Below, piece by piece: positions 44,046 through 53,417 of a stretch of DNA of 64,000 nucleotides. Made by a program: the position numbers and the translations under genes. Each line of letters opens with the position of its first letter. Position 1 is the stretch's first letter. The DNA lies in assembly GCF_030272615.1 (NCBI RefSeq), contig NC_081412.1:19135932-19199931 (forward strand), given 5' to 3'. The notes under the pieces are model-generated. The model searched no databases and was not told the DNA's origin. It saw nothing but the letters and a program-made list of their open reading frames with translations. This stretch comes from Cryptomeria japonica. Its lineage: Eukaryota; Streptophyta; Pinopsida; Cupressales; Cupressaceae.

Positions 44046-45480
44046 TTAATGAAGGGGTAGAACCCCTAATTCAACTCTCAAATAGGTAAATGTAGTCTTC
44101 GGTAAGGGCTTAGTGAATATATCTGCTAGCTGCTCCTTACAGGAAACATGTTGTAGTACAACCTCCTTATTCTAAAATTTCTCTCTCAAGAAGTGATATT
44201 TAAGCTCAATGTGCTTATTTCTAGCATGCAATATTGGATTCTTGGAAATATTTATTGCACTTGTGTTATCACAAAATATGTTCACCGGTTCAGATACAGG
44301 TACCTTGAAGCCTTCCAATACATGTTTCATCCAAATTGCTTGAGTGCAGTTCATAAAGGCTGCCACATATTCTGCTTTAGTTGTAGATTCGGAAATACAA
44401 CTCTGCTTCTTACTTGTCCATGATACTAATCTTCCATCGAGAAAGAATGCTCCACCAGTTGTCCTCTTCCGATCATCCACATTACTTGCCCAATGGGCAT
44501 CGGTATATACCTTGAGATTATAGTCACCATTATATGGATACCACAATGCATAATCAATTGTTCCTTTCAGATATCTAAGAATCCTTTTGACAACTACCAA
44601 CTGGGTTTCTCTTGGACATTTCTGAAAATGAGCTACTATGCCCACTGCATGAGCAATATCTGGTCTGTTGTGCACCACATAGTGCAGCTTACTGATCATT
44701 GACCGGTACTCCTTCTCATTCACTAGTACTGAATCATCTTCCTTAGTTAGTTTATAGCTAGTCACCATTGGTGTACCAACTAGTTTTCTTTCCTCCATGC
44801 CAAAAGTCTTCAATACCTCTTTGACATACTTAGACTGGGTAATAAAGATACCTTCTTTCATTTGTTTAATCTGTAAACCAATGAAGAACTTTACTTCTCC
44901 TATTAAAGACATCTCAAATTCTTTCTTCATTTCATTTGCAAATGCATGACTTATTTTATCATCTCCTCCAAAGATTATGTCATCCACAAACACTTCATAG
45001 ATTAGAATCTAATCACCTTCTGATTTCAAGTAGATGTTGCTATCTTCACTTGTTCTCTGAAATCCAATCTTCACAAGATGAGAGTGTAGTCTTTCATACC
45101 ATGCCCTAGGTGCATGTTTCAGTCCATACATGGATTTGTGTAATCTACACACCATGTCATTGTCTTTTGATAAGGAAAACCCTTCTAGTTGCTCTATATA
45201 CACTTCCTCTTCTAGGATTCCATTCAGAAAAGCAGACTTCACATCCGTCTGATAAACCTTAAATCCCTTAAATGCTGCAAATGCAAGTAGCATTCGAACA
45301 CCTTCTAGTATAGCCATAGGAGAAAAGGTTTATCCATAGGCTTCTCCCTCCTCCTGAGCGTATCCCTTACATACAAGCCTATCCTTGTTCCTGACAATTG
45401 TGCCTTCTTCATTCAACTTATTCTTGAAGACCCATTTGGTACCTATGACATTTTTTATGTTATGGTCTGGGCACCAAAGA
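44046..45480 (-). pseudogene. Element C reverse transcriptase and RNase H
   Basis: Minus-strand frame with VYQTDVKSAFLNGILEEEVY, then YGLKHAPRAWYERL, FVDDIIFGGDD (catalytic VDD), FEMSLIGEVKFFIGLQI, RSMISKLHYVVHNRPDIA and RYLKGTIDYALW. RNase H follows: YTDAHWASNVDDRKRTTGG (Asp kept, but H replaces the next Asp of DADWA), STTKAEYVAAF (K for the usual E before AEY), FCDNTSAINISKNPILHA, and FTKPLPKTTFTYLRVELG to a stop at 44046. In-frame stops are at about 45009 and 44172. Closest in this window to element B, with the same domain order. Confidence 0.88.
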
Positions 45481-45501
45481 CCATGTTGCATTCTTTTCTA
45501 T

Positions 45502-46803
45502 CTAATCTAGCTCCTCTTCCATTGCCTTAATCCAGCCTTCATCTGTAAGAGATTCTCTGGAAGTCTTGGGTTCAAATTCAGAAATCATGCAAGAGTTCTC
45601 CTTCACTTTTCTTCTTGTGAGTATCCTTGCATCTTTATCTCCTATGATTTGCTTTGGATCATGATGCAGCTTCACATATCTGGGAATGACTCTAGCTTGA
45701 TCTGCTAGCTTCTTTTCTCCTTCTTCACTAACCTCTTCTTCTTCTCTTACTACAGCTTCTACCAGTATAGGAACACTGAGATCTTTACAAGTTTCTTTCT
45801 TAACCAGTTCCCAGAAAGCTATACCCAGTACATCTTCCACTTCTTCGCTGCATGTTTCCTCAAGTTCCTCAGGGGATTCATCAACCCTGACATTGATACT
45901 TTCAACAATTTTATGAGTTCTATTGTTGTAGCACTTGAGATATTTTCTCTTAGTGGAATATCCCAAAAATATTCCTTCATCACATTTTGCGTCAAATTTG
46001 CTCAAATGCTTACCTCTCTTGATATAGCACTTACTACCAAACACTTTAAAGTAACTCATAGTAGGAGTTTTCCCTGTCCAATACTCATAAGGCATTTTAT
46101 ATTTGCCTTTCTTGATGAGTACCCGGTTCATAGTATAGACTGTAGTGCTCACTGCTTCTCTCCAAAAAGTATGAGCAACCTTACCTTGGATCAACATTGT
46201 TCTAGTCGCTTCAACTACAGTCCTATTATTTCTTTCTGCTATGCCATTTTGTTGTGGTCTCCTTGGGGCAGACAACCACCTCTTGATACCGTTATCTTCA
46301 CAGTACTTATTAAATCCATCAGAAGTAAATTCTCCTCCTTGATCAATTCTCAGGCATTTTATCTTTTGACCACTTTCTTTCTCTACTAATGCTTTGAAAG
46401 CTTTGAACTTTCCAAATTCTTCAGACTTGTCTTTCAAGATTGTGACCCACATCATTCTTGAGCAGTCATCAATAAGAATCATAAAATACCCATCTCCCTG
46501 AATACTTCTAGTTTTCATAGGACCACATAAATCAGTATGCACAAGATCAAGTAAATGTTCTGAAAAGAAAGAATTACCTTTGAAAGTTGAGGAAGACATC
46601 TTCCCAAGTTGACATTCTCTGCACAAATAATTCTCAGGTTTGTTTAGCAAAGGTAATCCTCTTACTGCCTTGATCTTACTAGCTTTAACAATATTGTCAA
46701 AGTTCATATGACAGAGTCTCCTATGCCATATCCAATTGTCATCAAACTTAGCCATTAGACATCGACTTATCTTGGCATTCCACTGAAATAGGTTGCCTCT
46801 CAT
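45502..46803 (-). pseudogene. int: Element C integrase (Ty1/copia type)
   Basis: An open minus-strand frame of 433 residues. The zinc-binding N-terminus is WHRRLCHMNFDNIVK then LCRECQLGKM (H-H-C-C complete). The catalytic core is VHTDLCGPMKT (Asp), LRIDQGGEFTSDGF (Asp) and QQNGIAERNNRT (Glu). The C-terminal region reads RTMLIQGKVAHTFWREAVST, TGKTPTMSYFKVFGSKC, GIFLGYSTKRKYLKC, and an acidic linker ends in DEGWIKAMEEELD, the start of the RT module. The catalytic triad is intact and the frame unbroken, so this is the best-preserved integrase in the window, although the element around it is dead. Confidence 0.9.
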
Positions 46804-47103
46804 CTACTTCCCGGTGGCAGTAAGTTCACCACTCTTTCCAATTATACTGCAGACTCCGCCTTTGAATTCTAGAACTAGTCCTTTGTCATTCGACTTAGCA
46901 ACACTCAACAGGTTATGCTTAAGACCTTCTACCTAATAGACATCATCTGCACTACTCTTTCCATTCAGTGAGATGGATCCTTTACATTTCACCAAGCATG
47001 GTGCATCGTTGCCAAATCTGACAACACCTCCATCATATTCCTCCAGAGACAAAAACTTTCTCCGGTCGCCAGTCATGTTGTGAGAACAACCACTATCAAT
47101 TAT
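46804..47103 (-). pseudogene. Element C protease
   Basis: Minus-strand reading IIDSGCSHNMTGDRRKF (D-S-G active site), then GNDAPCLVKCKGSISL and VEGLKHNLLSVAKS. The Trp codon before IIDSG has become a stop (TGA) and further stops follow. Position and motif identify the copia aspartic protease. Confidence 0.82.
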
Positions 47104-48113
47104 TCACTCATTAGAGTTGTCAATGCGAGAGACAAGAGCTTTCTTATCAGACACTTCTTCCTTTACTGCTACAAACACTATGTCTTCATTTTCTTCATCC
47201 TCTGATTCTTTATCAGTGACACCTTCATCCACATCAACTAGACAATTTCTTATGTTCCCTCCTTTATACTTTCTAAACCTCTCCGCTTTATCCTTATTAT
47301 CATTGTTAGGGCAATTAACAGCTATATGTCCTATCTTGTTGTAGGAAAAATATTTCAAAGGAAGTTTACCTCTATACTTTCGAGCTCCCTTCGGAAGTCT
47401 TTTAGCAAGAAGAGCTTCGAACTCCATCAAAATCTCTTCATCATCCATATCTCTGCATTGTCTGGATTCATAACTGGTACTAGTTTCTTTTCCTTTTCTA
47501 GATGGTACGGTAGATGCTTTAAAGGCTTACTCAATCTTCTGAACACTGCCATCATAGCTATTCAACTCATATGGAGTTAACTTTGCAATAATAGAATCTA
47601 AGGATACCTTGGTTTTATCAATAGACCTCAATTCCTAGATATCAGCAACTCTAATTGCTTACTAACAACAGTTGTATCATCAATAGCTCCACTAGCGCTT
47701 TTGATATCACCAACCACAGCCTTAATCCTAATGCAATACTGTTGAATGGTTTCACCTTCAACCATCCTCATATCCTCAAATTTACCTCTAAGGCTCTCTT
47801 CCTTAGCTTGCTTTACATGCTCATCACCACCATAGATGTTTTCCAATGCATCCCATACTTCCTTAGGTGTTTCCTTGTCTTGAACATAAATAAACTCAAT
47901 ATCTGATAGGCTGCTAATAAGGGCTTCCATGACTTGCCCATTTTCCTGGATTTCTCTTTTTTGATCATCAGTCAGAGTGCCAGTGGGAGTCACATAGGCA
48001 TTCTCAACATAGCTCCAGTGTTGAGCACCCATACTCTTGATGTAAATCTTCATTCGGTCCTTCCATATCTTAAAGTTATCTCTATTGAACTTAGGACCTT
48101 CCCTCTTCATCAT
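47104..48113 (-). pseudogene. gag: Element C gag
   Basis: ATG at 48111-48113: MMKREGPKFNRDNFKIWKDR, then VWDALENIYGGDEHVKQAKE, LRGKFEDMRMVEGETIQQ and IKAVVGDIKSASGAID, a copia gag of the UBN2 type. The frame is stopped near 47628 and 47528; the C-terminal part (47448-47104) has FEALLAKRLPKGARKYRGKL and a zinc-knuckle position YFSYNKIGHIAVNC, in which two Cys are replaced by Tyr, then an acidic tail. Confidence 0.86.
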
Positions 48114-48170
48114 TAGAGCAGGATCTTTTACCTCAAGAGGTTAAGCTTATATCACTGAGGACCTTGAGGT

Positions 48171-48182
48171 GCTCAGATACTA
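48171..48182 (-). promoter_or_regulatory. Element C primer-binding site (decayed)
   Basis: Minus strand TAGTATCTGAGC, two differences from TGGTATCAGAGC, next to the 5' LTR start at 48185. Confidence 0.7.
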
Positions 48183-48184
48183 AT

Positions 48185-48883
48185 TGATGAATAATGATGA
48201 ACAACAGATACCCCAACTGGTACTGAGATGGGGGGTGAGTGAATCAGTACAGGCAGAAAACAAAACTTTCACAACTTATGTAGTTAAAACAATACCAACT
48301 GGTTGTCACCACTACTGAACTTAACCAGAGCAAAAATGGTTAAACACAGTAAGACATTAGACACCATAAATTGATAAGTCTGAACACTTCAATTACAATC
48401 AGTACTTGATATCAACTTCACCCATAAATATATGCATGTGGTATGCTAGTAATACCATAACCTATTAACTCGGCATGCATAATCTTTCAACCAAATAATT
48501 CATAAACATCACATGAAAAATGCATAACACATAACACGCAGATTTTTCACGTGGAACCCCAAATGGGAAAAACCACGATGGGGATGAATACCCACAAGCT
48601 TGTTTGAACTCTTTTGAAGCTCGCCCTGTTAGGAGCCAAGTCCGGTTAAAGACATTACAATAAGGTTCTGTTAGGAACCAGTCCTGTTAGAGATCACCCC
48701 GTTAAGGGATGGCTATATACCCTGTTAAAGGTTGAAACCCTTTTAAAGATTACCTTGCTAGAGGATTTGAAGAACTCAAAGATCTTGAGTCACCTGGTTA
48801 CAGGTTTTAAAATAAGCCTGTTAAAGCTACCCGGTAAAGGGATTTTCCAACTGTTGAAATGATTAGAAGACAATAGGTAAAAC
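48185..48883 (-). repeat. Element C 5' LTR, truncated
   Basis: Colinear with the 3' LTR from TGATGAATAATG to GACAATAGGTAAAAC, then broken. About 0.9 kb of LTR is missing. The GTACTGA (48220-48226) and TCAGTAC (48244-48250) hairpin arms pair perfectly. Confidence 0.88.
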
Positions 48884-48962
48884 CTATAACCAGGTGACTC
48901 AAGATCTTTGAGTTCTTCAAATCCTCTAGCAAGGTAATCTTTAAAAGGGTTTCAACCTTTAA
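48725..48962. repeat. 85-bp inverted duplication (fold-back) at the C/A junction
   Basis: Arm 1 48725-48809 and arm 2 48878-48962 are reverse complements with one mismatch seen, separated by 68 bp. Arm 1 is ordinary C LTR sequence. Arm 2 is an inverted copy that begins exactly where the C LTR breaks off and ends where element A gag sequence starts. The switch point shares TAAAAC with the true LTR continuation known from the other LTR (TAAAACTCTG). Confidence 0.92.
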
Positions 48963-50537
48963 TTAGTTGTAGTGTTTGTGTTTCGCCCTGAGGTGGAAGG
49001 ACCCCTTTGATCATGTGATGGAAGTGGATTTTTGAACATTAGATGATCATAATTGGATGTTTTAGGGTCAAGTCCTTCTATTTCAATTTCTCCTTTGTCA
49101 ATAAGATCTTGAACAAGATCTTTCAGTCGATGGAAGTTGCTTGGTTTATGCCCTCTACCTTGGTGAAATTCACAGTGTTCATTATCTCTCCACCATGGAG
49201 TTTTTACCTCAGGTTCATAGTTAGATGTTTTTGGTAAGGTCACCAAATTAGAAGAGACCAATTGAGGCAATATTGTTTCGATGGGTTCCCCTAAGGGTGT
49301 GTACATGTGTTTTGGTTCTTCTTGTGGTGCATTGTGACCTTGATTTTATGGATGAGTGATGGTGTTGTTATTAGGAGGGGGATTTTGTCCTGCAAATTTG
49401 ACCACGGGTTCTGCAGTTTTTACTATTCATGCATCCACTATCCCATCATTGACAACGTTCTTGTTTTTGTTCCAAAAAATTGGTTTATCACTATTAAAAC
49501 ATGGACGAGGTCCATATTTAGGTTCATTATATATTTTGATAAGTCCCTTTTTTATGAGGTCCATTTCACATTTCATTCCTTGGGTGATCATATCTTCAAA
49601 GGATTCGGTACCCTTCATGTCCAAATGGAATTCCATCTGATCATTCAAGTTGGAAATGAATATTTCCACTAGTTCTTGCTCAGGCAAATGAAGAGAATGT
49701 CTGCTAGATAGTTGCCTCGACTATTGTAGGAAAGTTGAGAACAACTCCCCTGGTTTTTGTTTGGTGTTGCATAAATCTGCCATGGTGACATCATGTTCTA
49801 TGTTATGTGCATAATGATCGATGAATTTTTGGACTAGTTCCTCGAATGTTCTAATGCCACTTGGTAATCGTGAAAACCATTATGCAGTTGTGCCCCCCAA
49901 GCTCTAAGGAAAGAGGCGCATTAGATAGGTGTCTTCATAAGCGACCTCTAAACAAGTTAAGTGAAATTCTCTTACATGATCTCTAGGATCTCCTTTGCCT
50001 CTATACTTCTAAAATTTGGGTGTTTCAAACCCTCATGGAAAAGGTGGCATAAGCATGTTCCTATCAAAGGGATAGGGACAAATGTCATTAAGTGAGAACC
50101 GATTTGTCTTCACACCACTATTTCTTTGTTGGGCAAGATTGTCTATTTGTTGTCTCAACATTTCCATTTCTGAAAGGGGAGGAGGATTCCCTTGATGATC
50201 AGGGTCATAGCGGAGGTATTCTCTTCCTCTTTCACCATTGTGATGACTATTTTGTTTGGATTTTTTTTGTATCTGTGTGGTATCAAAGTTGGGGGTAGTT
50301 TGGCACCCTCTTGAGAAAGTCTTAGAAAATGAGCATCTACATTGTTTCTAGGGATTTTGTCAAAGATTCTATTGAACTTAGGATTATGTTGTGCTATTTC
50401 TATATCTTTGGGAGTTGGAGTGTTGGGTTCTTCATCATTAATTCCTCCTCCAATGGCCTCATGAAAATCGTTGAGGTTTTCTTCCTCTTCTTCAATTTTT
50501 GTTTATCAGTTCCTCATTGATCTTGTTTGAGCCATGG
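48963..50537 (-). pseudogene. gag: Element A gag
   Basis: Starts at MAQTRSMRN (ATG near 50537) and is stopped almost at once. Broken frames follow: capsid-like domain (KYRGKGDPRDHVREFHLTCL, then LPSGIRTFEELVQKFIDHYA and LSSRHSLHLPEQELVEIFIS), then the zinc-knuckle-like CEFHQGRGHKPSNF (C-x2-H-x4-H type with the last Cys lost) and LKDLVQDLIDKGEIEIEGL. The end at 48963 (TSGRNTNTTTN) is cut by the fold-back junction. The C-x2-H variant also occurs in the G1/G2 gag, so the two gypsy groups are related at this domain. Confidence 0.83.
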
Positions 50538-52338
50538 TTTTTTTGAGATTTTTTTATGTTTTGTGAAAGTGATTATGAGGTGTTGATAAATTGTTTGATG
50601 GAAGACAAGTTTTATGAAATGTTTAGAAGATGGATCTCTAACACTGAAGGTTGGTTGTTTAACAAAGTTCTTGGTGAATTGCTCTTTGTGTTTTCAAATT
50701 TTTTAATATGATAAGGTATAGCAAGGTTTGAGATGTGTTACAAACCAAGCTACCTAGAAATGAGAGGATGCACTCATAAACTAGTTTTAGCCTTTGTATA
50801 AATGCCTCTTAGCATGATTGATCCCAGATGTAGAGACAACCTAAAAGTGATTTGTTGGTTTGATTTAAGCAATATCTAAAAAGAACTTAGGACAAGACCT
50901 CTTTGTGTTTTGAGAGTTGAAAGGATTTATGATGTGTGGAGGTGAAAATAGAATATGGAACTCAATAAAAGCTTTTTGTCACAAAGGGGATTTCTACTTC
51001 TTCCTCTCTCTCAGGGGTTGGTGGTTCCCCTCGAGCTACATTGTAGGTGATGCAGATTTTTGGAAAGAAAGCAGGATTGATCTTTCCCCCATTGTTTTTG
51101 TGATAATCCAAGGCTCTATACTGAGTAAAAGCTCTATTTTTCAAAGGCTCTATATCAAATTCATTGGATTTGGCTTGAAGATACAAATGCATATGACGCA
51201 AGAAGGCTCTGTGTGAGAGAAAAATTTGTCTATTGATATAGAAAAACTTCCTTCTTTTGATAAGAGCCTTTGAACTCAATTGTCTTTTCTTCAAGTTGGT
51301 ATTTTGATGAAGATTCCATTTTCTAAAGATATGAGCGATGGTCATATAAATTGATATCTTGTTTCACTTTGTGGATATTTGTTTTTTTTGGTCAATGTTG
51401 ATGTAACATTGTGTTGGATTAATACTTTATTTAAATTTATTTTGATTTTTTTTGACAAGAAAACACAGCAATCACACAAGCACAATAATCTTTCCTTAAA
51501 AGGCACAATAGGTGTGGGTCTAAATCAACCGAATCATGAAATTTTTGACCCTTTTCAAATGTTTTTTTATGTTTTTCCAAAAGCCTGAAGTCGGCTAAAA
51601 TTGTTATTCGTCTGACACAAGACAAAGACAATTCAAACACACTTTATCCCTAAGGTCAATGGCCAGTTAGGATATTTTCAGCCCACATCTTGATATTTCT
51701 TTGACTTTGGTACTACATACCTTATGAATCCCGTCATGGCAGGTAAGGATGTGATATACTAAGTCTTGCATGAGCTTAATAGATAGATGATCCCTATGAT
51801 GGGGGAGTCACCACTTTTATCAAGCTACAAGTAGCCTTTCAAAAAGCCCTATTTCTACTCAAGGAAATATGTATGGTGAGTATCTTGGGAGAAAAACCAT
51901 CTATTCTCTTGAACTGAACTTTTCACAAATATCCTCAATCAATAGAATAGTTGGGCTTCTATAATAAAAGGAATTTAGTAATGTTCGATGTCTTTGGACG
52001 TAAGTTCATTCTATAGTGACTCACTTAAGAGCCTTGTAACTTGTGGGGGGTCTTATATGTCCTTTTGGAAAGTTACACTACAGGAACAACTACACCCAAG
52101 GCTACAACTTTCACTCTCACCTGATTTCTATAGCGGCTCAAAGGATTTACCACGCACGGTCGTTCACAAGAGTGATGTGTCTCTTGGCAGACTTTTCTTA
52201 AAAATAAAAATTTTGAGCGTTACTAACACTTTTCTCTTGCACCTAGGACCATGATTGCCAAGAGAGAGGATAGTGTGTGTTAGAAGTGGGACCACTCTAC
52301 AGATTCTTGCACAAGTGTGCCAAACACTGAAAACACTT

Positions 52339-52806
52339 GTTCTTTTTAACTGGTTTATTGCAATGTGAATTAGATGCTATTTGGAGATGTTGCCCCAACA
52401 AACATGGTGTTCTTTTTAATCCCTCAAACCAATATGTTGTTTAACTAGGAAAGTCAAAATCCCAGTCAACCAAATTGAAGCACGTTTTTGTTTGAAGTAA
52501 AATCATTTTTTGTAAACAAAAATTGACAAGTTGTTTGTTCTTTTTAACTTGCAAAATAAAATGTTGATTGCGAGTTTTAGACTTGCAAGAAATGAAATTT
52601 GTTTGTTTGTTTTAAGCCCAAAATGAAAATTTATCCCTAACTGTCAATAAAACAAAGTTGTTTGTTTGATTTTTGTGGTTCTTTTTAATTTTGCAAAATA
52701 AAGTTTTTTTTAAGCCCCAAACTGAAAAAATTGTGTTGATTTTATAACCCAAAATGAAAAGTGAAGTTCATTTTTAGTCCAAAAGGGAAAGTGAATTCTT
52801 TTTAAG
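52339..52806. repeat. Recurrent GTTCTTTTTAA word
   Basis: Copies at 52339-52349, 52409-52419, 52537-52547, 52678-52688 and a variant near 52795, spaced about 70-140 bp, often followed by TTGCAAAATAAA. On the element strand they read TTAAAAAGAAC. Confidence 0.6.
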
Positions 52807-53010
52807 CCAATTTTAAAACAAATTTAGAAAGAAAAAGAAATAAAAAAATCCCTAATTTTTAACTCCTTGAATCTCGCAAAACAAAAGATTAGCAAAAAAA
52901 ACAAACCTGCACAAAAAGAGAACAAGTTAGTGAAGTGAAAGTTTTGGTGGGCTTCTACAAGCCTAAAATTTTGATTTTTTAGTTACATATTTTTTTTTCA
53001 ACTCTTTGTT

Positions 53011-53330
53011 ATAATAGTGCTACTCTGTGTAAACATAGAAGCACCACTTTGATACAAAAGTGCTGAAACAATAACAAAGGTGCTAAAAGAACGCCAAAAG
53101 CACTATACGAGGGACAAAAGCGCTAAATTAAACTATCAAATAGAATGAAAATTTTGTCAGATAGAGAGCACAAAAGCACTAAAAGAGTTACAATAGCGCT
53201 ATTTCACGAACAATAGTGCTATAACTCGGACAACAACGCTAATTTGAAGACAAAAGTACCAAAATTAAGACAAAGGCACTAAATCCTCAGCTATCGAAGG
53301 TGCTAAAATGTGTTCAATAGCGCTAAAGCG
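53011..53330. repeat. Degenerate CAAAAGCGCTAAA array in the A leader
   Basis: About thirteen near-copies of a 12-15-nt word (CAAAAGCGCTAAA, CAATAGCGCTA, AAAGGTGCTAAA, CAAAAGCACTA) at irregular spacing of 15-40 bp, ending about 70 bp before the primer-binding site. The core AGCGCT is palindromic. The right part is copied at 57367-57476 by the tandem duplication. Confidence 0.75.
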
Positions 53331-53397
53331 CAACTTGTGTGGTCATTTGGCAATTTTACAAAAAATAGCTTTAAATATCAGAAGGTTGCGTGTTCGA

Positions 53398-53415
53398 TTC
53401 ACACCGAGTTCACCA
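53398..53415 (-). promoter_or_regulatory. Element A primer-binding site
   Basis: Plus strand reads CACACCGAGTTCACCA, the 3' end of a tRNA including CCA, two bases before the LTR; the element strand starts TGGTGAACTCGG. Further upstream GCGTGTTCGATTCACAC looks like a tRNA T-arm. The G1/G2 site TGGTGAACCCGA is closely related. The tRNA was not identified. Confidence 0.7.
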
Positions 53416-53417
53416 AA

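Larger units (their letters stand above)
40806..48883 (-). mobile_element. Element C: Ty1/copia LTR retrotransposon, minus strand, 5' LTR truncated
   Basis: The 3' LTR (40806-43779) is interrupted by a solo LTR (41821-43206). The 5' LTR begins at 48185 and stops after about 700 bp at a fold-back. Both LTRs start TGATGAATAATGATGAACAA on the plus strand. The interior on the minus strand gives gag, protease, integrase, RT, RNase H, with a degraded tRNA-iMet primer site. It is inserted in element D; five bases before are ATAAC, and the partner copy was lost. By eye the LTRs differ at about 7% of the first 240 bp, so C is old despite its inner position. Confidence 0.9.
50538..53397 (-). other. Element A leader (5' untranslated region)
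   Basis: About 2.9 kb between gag and the primer-binding site without a convincing frame. Two dispersed repeat sets stand out: a GTTCTTTTTAA word (52339-52806) and an AGCGCT-type array next to the primer site (53011-53330). Confidence 0.65.

Noticed and set aside
53375-53417. Possible tRNA gene (T-arm-like TTCGATT and terminal CCA)
   Set aside because: Genomic plant tRNA genes do not encode CCA, no D- or anticodon arm is found upstream, and the sequence abuts the element A LTR exactly where a primer-binding site belongs.
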